Below the pieces are notes generated by a model. It did not search any database, was not told the DNA's origin, and saw only the letters and a program-made list of their open reading frames with translations. Both the position numbers and the translations under genes were made by a program. A stretch of 14,125 bases of DNA from Desulfobacula sp. (lineage in GTDB: Bacteria > Desulfobacterota > Desulfobacteria > Desulfobacterales > Desulfobacteraceae), in NCBI GenBank assembly GCA_018702715.1, contig JABIYQ010000359.1:1-14125 (forward strand), read 5' to 3'. This document shows positions 1 to 7,317 of this stretch, piece after piece (within the stretch, counting starts at the first letter, position 1; the number at the start of each line of letters is the position of its first letter).

Positions 1-12
1 AACTTCCTTTAA

Positions 13-183
13 TTTTTTAGCGATCAAAGGCATCATAATGTCATCCAACTTATTCATTCAAACATCATAGATCAGAATTGCGATGGCTTAATTGATCCAA
101 TAGGTACGAGTTCAAATACAGTAGGTACGAGTTCAAATTTAAAAATCAACCAGTTTGATAATGGCAATTTTCCTGATGTTGAT
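13..183 (+). pseudogene. Decayed upstream part of the VWA gene, with MopE-like repeat remnant
   Basis: The reading frame of the downstream VWA gene stays open back to a TAA at 10-12 but holds no ATG, GTG or TTG before 184. The translated stretch still looks like protein: it includes IIDQNCDGLID, close to the DGIDQNCDG motif of MopE-type metal-binding repeats, and then INQFDNGNFPDVDMYVTVTD, which runs smoothly into the domain before the VWA fold. Removing one T near 51-55 (cttatt) would read PTIHSNIIDQNCDG, closer to the usual PxIxPGA...DGIDQNCDG pattern. I infer a larger ancestral gene that was frameshifted or truncated. A sequence error or an edge artefact is also possible. No ribosome binding site is visible. 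Confidence 0.45.
101..142 (+). repeat. Tandem 21-bp duplication
   Basis: The 17-mer taggtacgagttcaaat occurs at 101-117 and again at 122-138, an offset of 21 bases. In the frame of the VWA gene this gives two copies of GTSSN, a Ser/Thr-rich linker of seven-residue units. The offset is a multiple of three, so the frame is kept. Confidence 0.85.
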
Positions 184-2019
184 ATGTATGTGACTGTTAC
201 AGATCTAAATGGTAATGCTGTTTCAAACCTTGGCAATCAAAACTTTAAGGTTTTTGAAAACAACAGCCTGATTTCCCCCTTGACAGTTGTACCGGTTAGT
301 TCCGGTACTTCTGCATTAAGCATTGGTATTACAATTGATAAAAGCGGCAGCATGGGCAGCAGTGGTATGGCAAGTGCTAAAACCGCAGTTAATAATTTTA
401 TTGATATGAGTACCGGAGTCCAGGATGAATTCGGGATTGTCGCTTTTAATTCAACTGCAACAACTATCAAGGATTTTACCACGGATAAGCAGGGTCTTAA
501 AACAGCAGTCAATGGTATTAGCTATGGCGGAGGAACAGCTATTTATAGTGCGATTTACGAAACATTGACGCTCACCAGTAAACAACCTGGTATCAGGGCG
601 GTTATCGCTTTTACTGATGGAATGGACGGCAGTAGTAACAAAAAACCTGATGAAGTTATTGCCTATGCCAAACAGCTTAATATCCCGGTTTATACAATTG
701 GAATTGGAGGAGCCTCAAAAACTACATTGGAGAAGATAGCAACTGAGACAGGCGGAACCTATTCCACAGCTGACTTTAGTAACCTGTCAGCCATCTATCA
801 AGGGCTTCAATCAACTATTTTAAAGCAGTATAAGATTAGTTTCCAATCCGGTTCATACCTTACAGTTGATAGATGTTATGATCTTGAAGTAAACCTTCCT
901 GATGGAACTAAGTTTACAACTTACTACTGTGTAAAAGGATGTGCTACCTGTAATCCTCCCGTGATATCTCTGCTCGGAGATACCAAAAATATGCTTCAAT
1001 CAGGAGGCGCTCCGGCTTTTGGCGGTTCTGTTCCGATTTCAATAAAAGCTGAAGTTACTGATCCTGATGGAGATGCTATTTCTGCTGTAAATCTTTATTA
1101 TCGAACTTCAGGTACTAACAATATGTATACAAAGCTTCCAATGAGCAACATCTCTTCATATGATCCCTCTCTTTATGAAGTAGACGTTCCAGAGGCAGAC
1201 TATAAAAATCCGGGGATTGACTTTTATATAACAGCGTCCGATGGAACTTACACCAAGAAATCAAATGAGTTTGCCATAGGCTCAGGTAGTTCCTGTACTA
1301 ATTGTGTTGAGCAGATTTATATTGTTGCTCCAAAGAATAATGAAGCGCTAAGTTATGGAAGTGTAAGTGGTTCTCTGCCTTTTAGTTTTACAAAGATTAC
1401 CAATACAGCGAAATACCTTTTGTGTTTAGAATTGAATGATCTTTTAGCTGGAACTTCTGTTCCCATTAAAATTGAACTTATTCCAACATGCTCCGGCAGC
1501 GGCGGCTCATGTACTCCCACCCCTAATTTTACGCAAGTCCTCACCGGCATGCAGTATCTGGTTCAACTTGATTCTGCAGGATGGGATTCAATGGCTGCCT
1601 GGGATATCACATGGGGTGTTGAGGCGTATAACGACAGTGGTGTGCTTATCGGCTCTACGTTTGATCAAAAAGTTCCGGCTAAGTATGTTAATGGTCTCAA
1701 ATTCATTGCAAGTACTGCAGTAGCCCTTACCAGCCCTTCGCCGGGGTCAGTACTGGATAGTTCTCAATCTGCACCCGTATTCAAGTGGGATCTTTATACA
1801 GGAGTAGCAGAGTATGAACTGATTCTTGCCCGTGTGAGCGGCGCTACCTTTGATCCGATTATTCCTTTTCCAGGCCAGACCTTGAATCTTCTCACAATGG
1901 ATGATGCAACATGGCAGTCAATGCCTAAAGGTACGTGGTATTGGACAGTTTTTGGGCGTGATTCCATGGGTAATCAAATGCCCTCAAAGTTTACAATATT
2001 TGATTTTATGGTTCAGTAA
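184..2019 (+). CDS. VWA-domain surface protein with FN3/Ig-like C-terminal domains (5' end probably missing)
   Basis: Numbering is from the first ATG. Residues 1-40 form a short beta-rich domain (VTDLNGNAVSNLGNQNFKVF) that commonly precedes VWA domains. Residues 45-215 are a VWA domain with a complete metal-ion-dependent adhesion site: DxSxS at D52-S54-S56 (DKSGSM), T118 in GGGTAIY and D145 in FTDGMD. Residues 285-365 look like an Ig/cadherin-like domain (TDPDGDAIS), and about 376-500 and 512-611 form two related FN3-like units, both with a W-SM-x-W pattern (WDSMAAW, WQSMPKGTWYW). Cysteine pairs occur at 251-257 and 371-374. There is no signal peptide, and conserved sequence continues upstream of this ATG with no ribosome binding site, so the true N-terminus is probably lost or elsewhere. 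The likely role is calcium- or magnesium-dependent adhesion outside the cell. It is unlikely to belong to the polysaccharide operon, because a terminator follows. Confidence 0.8.
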   Translation: MYVTVTDLNGNAVSNLGNQNFKVFENNSLISPLTVVPVSSGTSALSIGITIDKSGSMGSSGMASAKTAVNNFIDMSTGVQDEFGIVAFNSTATTIKDFTTDKQGLKTAVNGISYGGGTAIYSAIYETLTLTSKQPGIRAVIAFTDGMDGSSNKKPDEVIAYAKQLNIPVYTIGIGGASKTTLEKIATETGGTYSTADFSNLSAIYQGLQSTILKQYKISFQSGSYLTVDRCYDLEVNLPDGTKFTTYYCVKGCATCNPPVISLLGDTKNMLQSGGAPAFGGSVPISIKAEVTDPDGDAISAVNLYYRTSGTNNMYTKLPMSNISSYDPSLYEVDVPEADYKNPGIDFYITASDGTYTKKSNEFAIGSGSSCTNCVEQIYIVAPKNNEALSYGSVSGSLPFSFTKITNTAKYLLCLELNDLLAGTSVPIKIELIPTCSGSGGSCTPTPNFTQVLTGMQYLVQLDSAGWDSMAAWDITWGVEAYNDSGVLIGSTFDQKVPAKYVNGLKFIASTAVALTSPSPGSVLDSSQSAPVFKWDLYTGVAEYELILARVSGATFDPIIPFPGQTLNLLTMDDATWQSMPKGTWYWTVFGRDSMGNQMPSKFTIFDFMVQ

Positions 2020-2048
2020 TCAATAAATAATTTTAAAATAGAATTACG

Positions 2049-2079
2049 GCAGGGTCAGAAATGGCCCTGCTTTTTTTTT
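2049..2079 (+). terminator. Rho-independent terminator after the VWA gene
   Basis: An 8-bp stem (gcagggtc at 2049-2056 with ggccctgc at 2063-2070, one T-G wobble) has a 6-base loop and is followed directly by nine T residues (2071-2079). It lies 30 bases after the VWA stop and separates that gene from the polysaccharide locus. Confidence 0.9.
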
Positions 2080-2172
2080 GATTAACCAACCTGCTTCAAT
2101 TATCTTATAATTTTGAGTTGAGTTTTTTGCGGTTTTTCATTCTATCCCCCATCCTTAATGGGGTTATGTGCC

Positions 2173-2201
2173 TTGATAATTGTTTTGTTAAATGATATCT
2201 T
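2173..2201 (+). promoter_or_regulatory. Possible sigma-70 promoter for wzt
   Basis: TTGATA (2173-2178), a 17-base spacer and TATCTT (2196-2201) lie in the AT-rich gap between the terminator and wzt, about 80 bases before its ATG. A promoter is expected here because the preceding gene is terminated. The AT-rich background makes chance matches common. A small hairpin (ccccat/atgggg, 2147-2163) lies just upstream. Confidence 0.35.
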
Positions 2202-2282
2202 CTGTCTTTGTTAATCAGGGGTATTGCTATTGGTTTAAATTAAAATTTTGTAAATTGGAAATATTAATCGGTAAAGGTGTAA

Positions 2283-3479
2283 ATGTTCAGAGTTAATGTT
2301 CAAAATGTAGGTAAAGAATATAGGCTATATGCAAAACCCCATGACAGGCTTTGGGAAGCTTTGTTTAGAAAACCGAAACACGATCTTTTTAAGGTACTAA
2401 GTGATATCTCGTTTAATGTTGCCCTGGGCCAGTCACTGGGAATTATCGGTGATAATGGCGCAGGAAAATCAACACTATTGAAACTTCTTGCAGGAACGAT
2501 TCATCCCACAACGGGCAATATTGAAGTTAACGGAAGGGTTGCAGCTCTTCTTGAACTTGGAGCAGGCTTTCATCCTGAGTTCACAGGCCGCCAGAATATA
2601 CACCTGAATGCTTCCCTGCTTGGTATTCCAGAAGAAGAGATCAAACTAAAAGAGAATGAAATTATTGAGTTTGCTGAGTTGGAGCAATTCATTGATCGAC
2701 CGGTCAGGACCTATTCTTCGGGAATGTATGTCAGACTTGCTTTTTCCATTGCCACAACGGTTGACCCTGAGATTCTGATTATTGATGAAGCCCTGGCTGT
2801 AGGGGATATGGCATTTCAGAAAAAATGCATAACCCGTATGAATTTTTTTAAAGAGCAGGGCAAGACAATGCTTTTTTGCAGCCATTCCATGTACCTTGTT
2901 CAAGAGTTGTGTGACCAGGTTATCTGGCTGGAAAATGGAAAAATAAAAAAAGCAGGTAAATGTAGTGAAGTTGTAGGGCTGTACGAAGATTTCTGCAATC
3001 AGAAAAAGGTCGTACTTGAGAATATCAATGAGCCGCATGTGTTAAAAAAAGCGCATGAACAAGATTGTAGGATCACCTCTTTTATAATAAAAACCATTGA
3101 TTGCAACGATGTAGAAACTCTTATCGACCCCATGGAGCCGATAGTTTTGGAAATGGAAATTGAGGTTATGGCTGATAATATAAATCCTAATTTCGGTTTT
3201 GCTATTATGAGCAATGAGGAAGAGATTCTTGGGGCCAGTCTTACAAATTATGACGGTTTGGAATTTGGCCCCTATTATATAGGCCAGACCCTTGTTGTTC
3301 GTTATGTATTAGACTTTTTGCCTTTACGTGTTGGTTCCTTTAAGATTGTAGGTGGAATTTCTGATGATACCGGATTATTATGGTATGATTTGAAGTATAT
3401 TGGGCCTGTTACAACTGCATTAAGAAAAGGCATGGGCCGGGTTTCACTCAGAGGCTCCTGGGAAATAATCGCCCAATGA
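2283..3479 (+). CDS. wzt: Polysaccharide ABC transporter ATP-binding protein (Wzt) with C-terminal glycan-binding domain
   Basis: This is the cytoplasmic ATPase that powers export of a lipid-linked polysaccharide through the Wzm permease. It has Walker A GDNGAGKST (56-64), the ABC signature YSSGMYVRLAF (144-154), Walker B ILIIDE (164-169) and the switch His in FCSHS (H201). The spacing and the sequence GAGFHPEFTGRQNI (93-106) are typical of the Wzt/TagH/RfbE branch. After about residue 250 comes a beta-rich domain (about 263-385: LEMEIEVMADNINPNFG, GPYYIGQTLVVRY), matching the Wzt C-terminal domain that in E. coli O8/O9a binds the terminal modification of the finished chain. At 398 residues it is full length for this extended class. 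The ribosome binding site is weak (aaaggtg just before ATG). The stop overlaps the ATG of a degenerate permease relic (ATGA, 3476-3479), whereas the intact permease lies 3 kb downstream. Confidence 0.93.
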   Translation: MFRVNVQNVGKEYRLYAKPHDRLWEALFRKPKHDLFKVLSDISFNVALGQSLGIIGDNGAGKSTLLKLLAGTIHPTTGNIEVNGRVAALLELGAGFHPEFTGRQNIHLNASLLGIPEEEIKLKENEIIEFAELEQFIDRPVRTYSSGMYVRLAFSIATTVDPEILIIDEALAVGDMAFQKKCITRMNFFKEQGKTMLFCSHSMYLVQELCDQVIWLENGKIKKAGKCSEVVGLYEDFCNQKKVVLENINEPHVLKKAHEQDCRITSFIIKTIDCNDVETLIDPMEPIVLEMEIEVMADNINPNFGFAIMSNEEEILGASLTNYDGLEFGPYYIGQTLVVRYVLDFLPLRVGSFKIVGGISDDTGLLWYDLKYIGPVTTALRKGMGRVSLRGSWEIIAQ

Positions 3480-3602
3480 TATTAAAAAGGATTTATTATC
3501 AGAGATATCAAAGGTAGGTTGTCTGGCATTGTTAAATATATATCTACCATAAATGAGATGGAAAAAAATACCGCAATAAGCCATGAATCAAAGTTATTTT
3601 AA
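3476..3602 (+). pseudogene. Relic of a wzm-type ABC-2 permease N-terminus
   Basis: An ATG overlaps the wzt stop (ATGA at 3476-3479), as in translationally coupled wzt/wzm pairs, but its frame ends at a TAG (3515-3517). Ignoring one extra A in the run at 3484-3488 gives MILK then GFIIRDIKGRLSG, matching GFITRDIKGRFAAS (residues 27-40) of the intact permease at 6487. At the DNA level, 3485-3521 matches 6560-6596 at about 32 of 37 positions by eye. Resemblance ends near 3530. The frame then runs to a TAA at 3600-3602 with no recognisable permease sequence. This is the start of a former or duplicated permease gene that was frameshifted and cut off. Confidence 0.75.
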
Positions 3603-3752
3603 GAGTTGGGAAGAATAATATGATAATCCAGCAGGCCTGTGGAGTTTTAGCCAGGAAGGGGGAAAGCGAGTTTGCCAGGGCAAAAACTATGGCAATATAC
3701 CGATTATAACTCGCATCCCATAAATTGTATAAAATAACGCTTTTCACACAAC

Positions 3753-3758
3753 AAGAGG
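3753..3758 (+). promoter_or_regulatory. Ribosome binding site of the methyltransferase
   Basis: The purine-rich aagagg ends 8 bases before the ATG at 3767 and decides that start over the ATG at 3760, which lies too close and meets a stop after four codons. Confidence 0.65.
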
Positions 3759-3766
3759 CATGAACT

Positions 3767-4771
3767 ATGGTTAATCCAAATAATATGGGCAAAAACTGGT
3801 TACAAGCAAACAAAAACAATTTTGGCAGCCCCTTTTATAACTTATTGAATTTCCTGTTAACTCTTCATAATAGCATTGAAAATCTTGAGCCGATTTCATG
3901 CCGGCAATATCGGCAGTATCTACAAGTCGGGTTCTTGAATGAAATGCCGTTTTCCATCACGTTGCCGGATGTCAAGGAAGAGGAGGATATCGTCAGCTTC
4001 ATCAATGCGCTTGACCAGGCATATCTTTACCAAATGATTAATGGTGCTTTTGTCGGCCTTATTCGATACCTTTTACAACAAAAAGACAACATCTCACTTC
4101 TTGATTTTGGTACAGGTGCATCCTGCGGCCTCTATGGCGGACAATCTGGGCATACACTCTTTGATTCCATCGATACCCAGCACCTCCACTTTGTAGGTAT
4201 TGACAATGTCCACAAACCAGGAGGGTCTGTTTTTAATAGCTCAACATACAGAAAATCGGATATTCTTTCTTTTACCTCAGATCGGAAATTTGACCTGATT
4301 ACCGGTCACCATGTAATGGAACACTGCTATAACTGGGAAGCTGTAATAAAGCATCTCCACCTGCTCCTGAAAAAGGGTGGCTACGCCAGAATTGATTACA
4401 CAACCGGCACTGCTTATTTTACCGGGCATCTCCACCTGCTCCTGAAAAAGGGTGGCTACGCCTATTTGTCTTTTCCCCGTTTGGGAGGTTTTTACGATAC
4501 AACTTATAGATTAATGGCGCCTAAGGACCATTGTGCCAGCTTTGATCTTAACTCTCTGCAAAAATGTGGAGAAACAATAGGTTTGAAGCTTTGTCTGGCG
4601 GGTGCTTACCTGGACCCTAATTTTCGCTTCAGTTGGATGGGCAACTTGTTGCCGAAACTGATTGATCAAGAGATTGCTGATTGCTTTTATTCTCTTTGCG
4701 TCTCAATTGATGCCAAAAAACTGCTGGGCTTACATCTCTATGGCAACTATGTTATTTTTCAGAAAATATAA
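3767..4771 (+). CDS. Class I SAM-dependent methyltransferase, with internal 25-residue insertion
   Basis: This is a probable sugar or glycan methyltransferase of the cytoplasmic assembly line. The Rossmann-type SAM-binding motif I is LLDFGTG (111-117), the acidic end of strand 2 is VGID (143-146), and the motif IV region is FDLITGHHVMEH (175-186), followed by the usual helix and LLKKGGYAYLSFPRLG. About 110 residues precede the fold and may recognise substrate. Residues 196-207 (HLHLLLKKGGYA) recur exactly at 221-232 with ARIDYTTGTAYFTG in between, so the strand after motif IV appears twice; without the insert the protein would be 309 residues. It sits between wzt and wzm, where chain-capping methyltransferases are known in some O-antigen loci (for example WbdD in E. 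coli O8/O9a, which differs in sequence). Activity is uncertain because the insertion falls in the core fold. Confidence 0.8.
   Translation: MVNPNNMGKNWLQANKNNFGSPFYNLLNFLLTLHNSIENLEPISCRQYRQYLQVGFLNEMPFSITLPDVKEEEDIVSFINALDQAYLYQMINGAFVGLIRYLLQQKDNISLLDFGTGASCGLYGGQSGHTLFDSIDTQHLHFVGIDNVHKPGGSVFNSSTYRKSDILSFTSDRKFDLITGHHVMEHCYNWEAVIKHLHLLLKKGGYARIDYTTGTAYFTGHLHLLLKKGGYAYLSFPRLGGFYDTTYRLMAPKDHCASFDLNSLQKCGETIGLKLCLAGAYLDPNFRFSWMGNLLPKLIDQEIADCFYSLCVSIDAKKLLGLHLYGNYVIFQKI
4351..4462 (+). repeat. Perfect 37-bp direct repeat, 75-bp offset, inside the methyltransferase gene
   Basis: Bases 4351-4387 and 4426-4462 are identical over 37 positions, beginning gcatctccacctgctcctga. The 38 bases between (4388-4425) are unrelated to the repeat. 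The offset of 75 keeps the reading frame (25 codons). Perfect identity, with no silent changes, points to a recent event. Confidence 0.95.
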
Positions 4772-4874
4772 TGATTTGGTAACCCCCTCTTAAAATGAAA
4801 AACTTTAGATAAACTGTTTCTCATGTATGGATCTTTAGACACAATTATTGGCAGAAACAGATTTTCATTAAGGC

Positions 4875-4879
4875 AGGAG
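4875..4879 (+). promoter_or_regulatory. Ribosome binding site of the exported unknown protein
   Basis: A good Shine-Dalgarno sequence aggag lies 4 bases before the ATG at 4884 (aggagtagaatg) and fixes that start. Confidence 0.7.
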
Positions 4880-4883
4880 TAGA

Positions 4884-6329
4884 ATGAAATATCTTAATAA
4901 ATATACTGTAGTTGTTATTTTCTCTTTGATTATTGTCAGCATGTTATTCTTTACCATTTACACACCCATTGAAGAGAACTGCAATAAAAAAATTGGTTTT
5001 TTTTCACCGAATTATCTTGATTCATTTGTTTCACAAGTTAATTTTTCAATGATAAATCTTTACCCTGTTCATGATAAAAAAAAGGGGTCTTTACGAATTA
5101 ATCTGGATTCTGTTAAAAAAATTTTTGATTATGTTGGCAACTATAATCATCGCGTTCATTTGAATTTAGGGTCTGTAATTACTGACCTTAAAGAGCCTGA
5201 AGCCATGAATACTTATTATGAAAATGATCAGGGTACAAAGCTAACAAAAGTGTTCAATATTGCCTCTTCTCATAAGATTAGGAAAATAGTTTCACATGAA
5301 GAGATTGAACTGCGATTGTCAGGTTTGCCCGAGATGCTTAAAATTTATTATGGCAAAGTTGGGACTATTTTTATAGCTGATGAGCCTTTTTTGAACGGAA
5401 TATCGAATAATGAAATTAATCGTGCAGTACGAACGATAAGAAAGTTTTTTAAAAAGAATGGTGTTGATGGATTGAAGTTTGGTACTATTTTTGCGGCGGG
5501 TCTTTTTGATTCGGATTTTGCAACACATATCAACCGGCAGATGATGAAGTATGTTGAAAATATAGATAAATATTATAAGGAGCATAAGTCTTTGTTGTCA
5601 CAAACCGGCATTAAAGCACAAGGATTCAAAAAATGGATTGATATAATGAACAACTCAAGGCTCACAACTTATGACAGTGCTAATAATTTTTATACAGAAG
5701 GTGGTATACCGACAGAACTTGACGTTGTTTCTTTTGATTCATATTTATCAACGATGCTGTTTGATCGAATTCATGAACATACTTTGCATTACTTTAGTGT
5801 TTCACTGGGATGTGAATCCTGCCGGCAGTTTGAAAATATAACACTTTCAGAATTGAGAAAAAAACTCTCTTTTATTCAGGATGGTCCAATGAATTTAAAG
5901 AAGGATAATTACGAAAATGATAAAGCTTTGCTGGATGCAATATTTGAGTGTCGAATGGCAGGCAACCGGATACTTCTTGAAAGAGCTTTGCAGGCTTTAC
6001 CCAAACAGCCAAGACTGATGCTGATAGGCGAATCCAGTGCTAACGGTGTTCTTGAATTCGACAGTGAAGGGAGGATTGAACCTGAACAACCCTGGCCACT
6101 TGTTGAAAAATGTATTCTGGATGAGGTCAAGCGCAGTTATCAATACTATATTGAGTCTTGCGGTTGGTTCAACGAGGGGCTGATGTATTTTTTATATCCA
6201 GACAGCCTAGATGTCTCTATTAATCAATTTATTCGTGGTGCTGAAGGGGCAAAGTCTGTCACTGATTTTATTTACAGCCATGTTAATATGAAGGAAAAAC
6301 CGCTGGCACAGCCACATAATGCCTTGTAA
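4884..6329 (+). CDS. Membrane-anchored or exported protein of unknown function, possibly glycoside-hydrolase-like
   Basis: I do not recognise a family. The protein has a short basic N-terminus and one hydrophobic segment (about 8-26, VVVIFSLIIVSMLFFTIY), so it is a signal anchor or uncleaved signal peptide with a periplasmic body of about 450 residues. The body alternates hydrophobic strands and helices in a way that suggests a TIM barrel: VHLNLGSVIT (91-100), GTIFIADEPFLNG (160-172), LKFGTIFAAG (197-206), LDVVSFDSYL (279-288), PRLMLIGESSANG (376-388). E167 and E383 follow hydrophobic strands, where catalytic acids sit in many clan GH-A glycosidases. This is inference only. Six cysteines lie in the periplasmic part. 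Its place between methyltransferase and wzm suggests trimming, modification or quality control of the exported glycan. An unrelated conserved fold cannot be excluded. Confidence 0.7.
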   Translation: MKYLNKYTVVVIFSLIIVSMLFFTIYTPIEENCNKKIGFFSPNYLDSFVSQVNFSMINLYPVHDKKKGSLRINLDSVKKIFDYVGNYNHRVHLNLGSVITDLKEPEAMNTYYENDQGTKLTKVFNIASSHKIRKIVSHEEIELRLSGLPEMLKIYYGKVGTIFIADEPFLNGISNNEINRAVRTIRKFFKKNGVDGLKFGTIFAAGLFDSDFATHINRQMMKYVENIDKYYKEHKSLLSQTGIKAQGFKKWIDIMNNSRLTTYDSANNFYTEGGIPTELDVVSFDSYLSTMLFDRIHEHTLHYFSVSLGCESCRQFENITLSELRKKLSFIQDGPMNLKKDNYENDKALLDAIFECRMAGNRILLERALQALPKQPRLMLIGESSANGVLEFDSEGRIEPEQPWPLVEKCILDEVKRSYQYYIESCGWFNEGLMYFLYPDSLDVSINQFIRGAEGAKSVTDFIYSHVNMKEKPLAQPHNAL

Positions 6330-6423
6330 AAATCAGCAGGTTGCAAAACTATATGCTGAATGAACATATACAGCAGATTTGAATCTGGATGTCCATTAGA
6401 GTATATTTATATTGAAAATTGTA

Positions 6424-6472
6424 AATCCAAATGATATTCATTTCTGAATGTAAATAATCTCTTATTTGGATT
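6424..6472. repeat. Inverted repeat upstream of wzm
   Basis: aatccaaat (6424-6432) and atttggatt (6464-6472) form a perfect 9-bp inverted repeat with a 31-base AT-rich centre, ending 14 bases before the wzm start. It could be a weak operator or hairpin over the leader. No T-run follows, so it is not an obvious terminator. Confidence 0.4.
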
Positions 6473-6486
6473 GACGTAAAAAACAT

Positions 6487-7308
6487 ATGGTAAAAAATAT
6501 ACTATTCATGAAACAGGTTATCACTCTTTTTTTTCAAATATATTATCATTGGAACCTTTTAAAAGGATTTATAACCAGAGATATTAAAGGCAGGTTTGCA
6601 GCTTCTTTTGGCGGACTTGTATGGACAGTTCTTACCCCTCTTGCTACGATTATTTCATATTTTTTTGTCTTTTCCCTTGTTTTAAGGCTTACTATAACTC
6701 CAGAAGAAACAGGTACTGATAAATTTGTGATTTTTTTTCTGTGCGGCTTTTTCCCATGGACATTGTTTGCCGAAAGTCTTTCCAAATCTGTTGGAATTCT
6801 GATTGGTGAATCAGCGCTTATTACAAAGGTTGTTTTTCCAGTTGAGCTTCTTCCAGTCAGTGCTGTTTTTACAACTTTTCTAATAAACAGTATTGGATTT
6901 GTAATTTTCCTATTTTATATGGCATTTAACGGATATTTAAATGCTAATTGGTTTTTCATTCCTGTTGCTCTTCTCATTGAAATGGTGTTTGTACTTGGTC
7001 TTTCATTTTTTTTGTCAGCTATTTGTGTTTTTATCCGTGACATAGGGGAACTGCTGAATATAGTAATAATGTTGTGGTTTTTTGGAACTCCTGTTATATA
7101 CCCTTTTTCAATGGTACCTGAAGAATTTAAATTCATTTATTCTTTGAATCCCATGTTTGAATTTGTCAATTTTTTCAGAGACATTATTTTAATGGATACT
7201 GTTAATATTCATGCCTTGATGGTGATGTCTGTTTGTGCATTAATCTCTTATTGTTTTGGGGCATGGTTTTTTGTCCGATCAAAAGTGGCTTTTGGAGATG
7301 TTTTATAA
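6487..7308 (+). CDS. wzm: Polysaccharide ABC transporter permease (Wzm, ABC-2 family)
   Basis: This is the inner-membrane half of the exporter, pairing with the Wzt encoded at 2283. It has about six hydrophobic segments (roughly 44-65, 78-98, 122-146, 156-181, 188-208, 243-263). Family features are present: the cytoplasmic amphipathic entry RDIKGRFAASFGGLVWTVLTPL (from 31), VFIRDIGELL (181-190), the WFFGTPVIYP segment (197-206), and SLNPMFEFVNFFRDI near the end. At 273 residues it is of normal length. M8 (6508) is an alternative start; neither has a strong ribosome binding site. The usual wzm-wzt adjacency is broken: two genes and a permease relic lie between. The next gene starts 9 bases after the stop, so it is probably co-transcribed. 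Confidence 0.92.
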   Translation: MVKNILFMKQVITLFFQIYYHWNLLKGFITRDIKGRFAASFGGLVWTVLTPLATIISYFFVFSLVLRLTITPEETGTDKFVIFFLCGFFPWTLFAESLSKSVGILIGESALITKVVFPVELLPVSAVFTTFLINSIGFVIFLFYMAFNGYLNANWFFIPVALLIEMVFVLGLSFFLSAICVFIRDIGELLNIVIMLWFFGTPVIYPFSMVPEEFKFIYSLNPMFEFVNFFRDIILMDTVNIHALMVMSVCALISYCFGAWFFVRSKVAFGDVL

Positions 7309-7317
7309 ATTTTTTGA

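Noticed and set aside
2147..2163. Hairpin ccccat/atgggg upstream of wzt as a terminator or known leader element
   Set aside because: The 6-bp stem has no T-run, and no JUMPstart/ops-like sequence of O-antigen operons was recognised nearby.
4814..4860. Inverted repeat ctgtttct/agaaacag between methyltransferase and the exported protein
   Set aside because: Only 8 bp with a 31-base loop in AT-rich DNA and no T-run; this is close to what chance would give.
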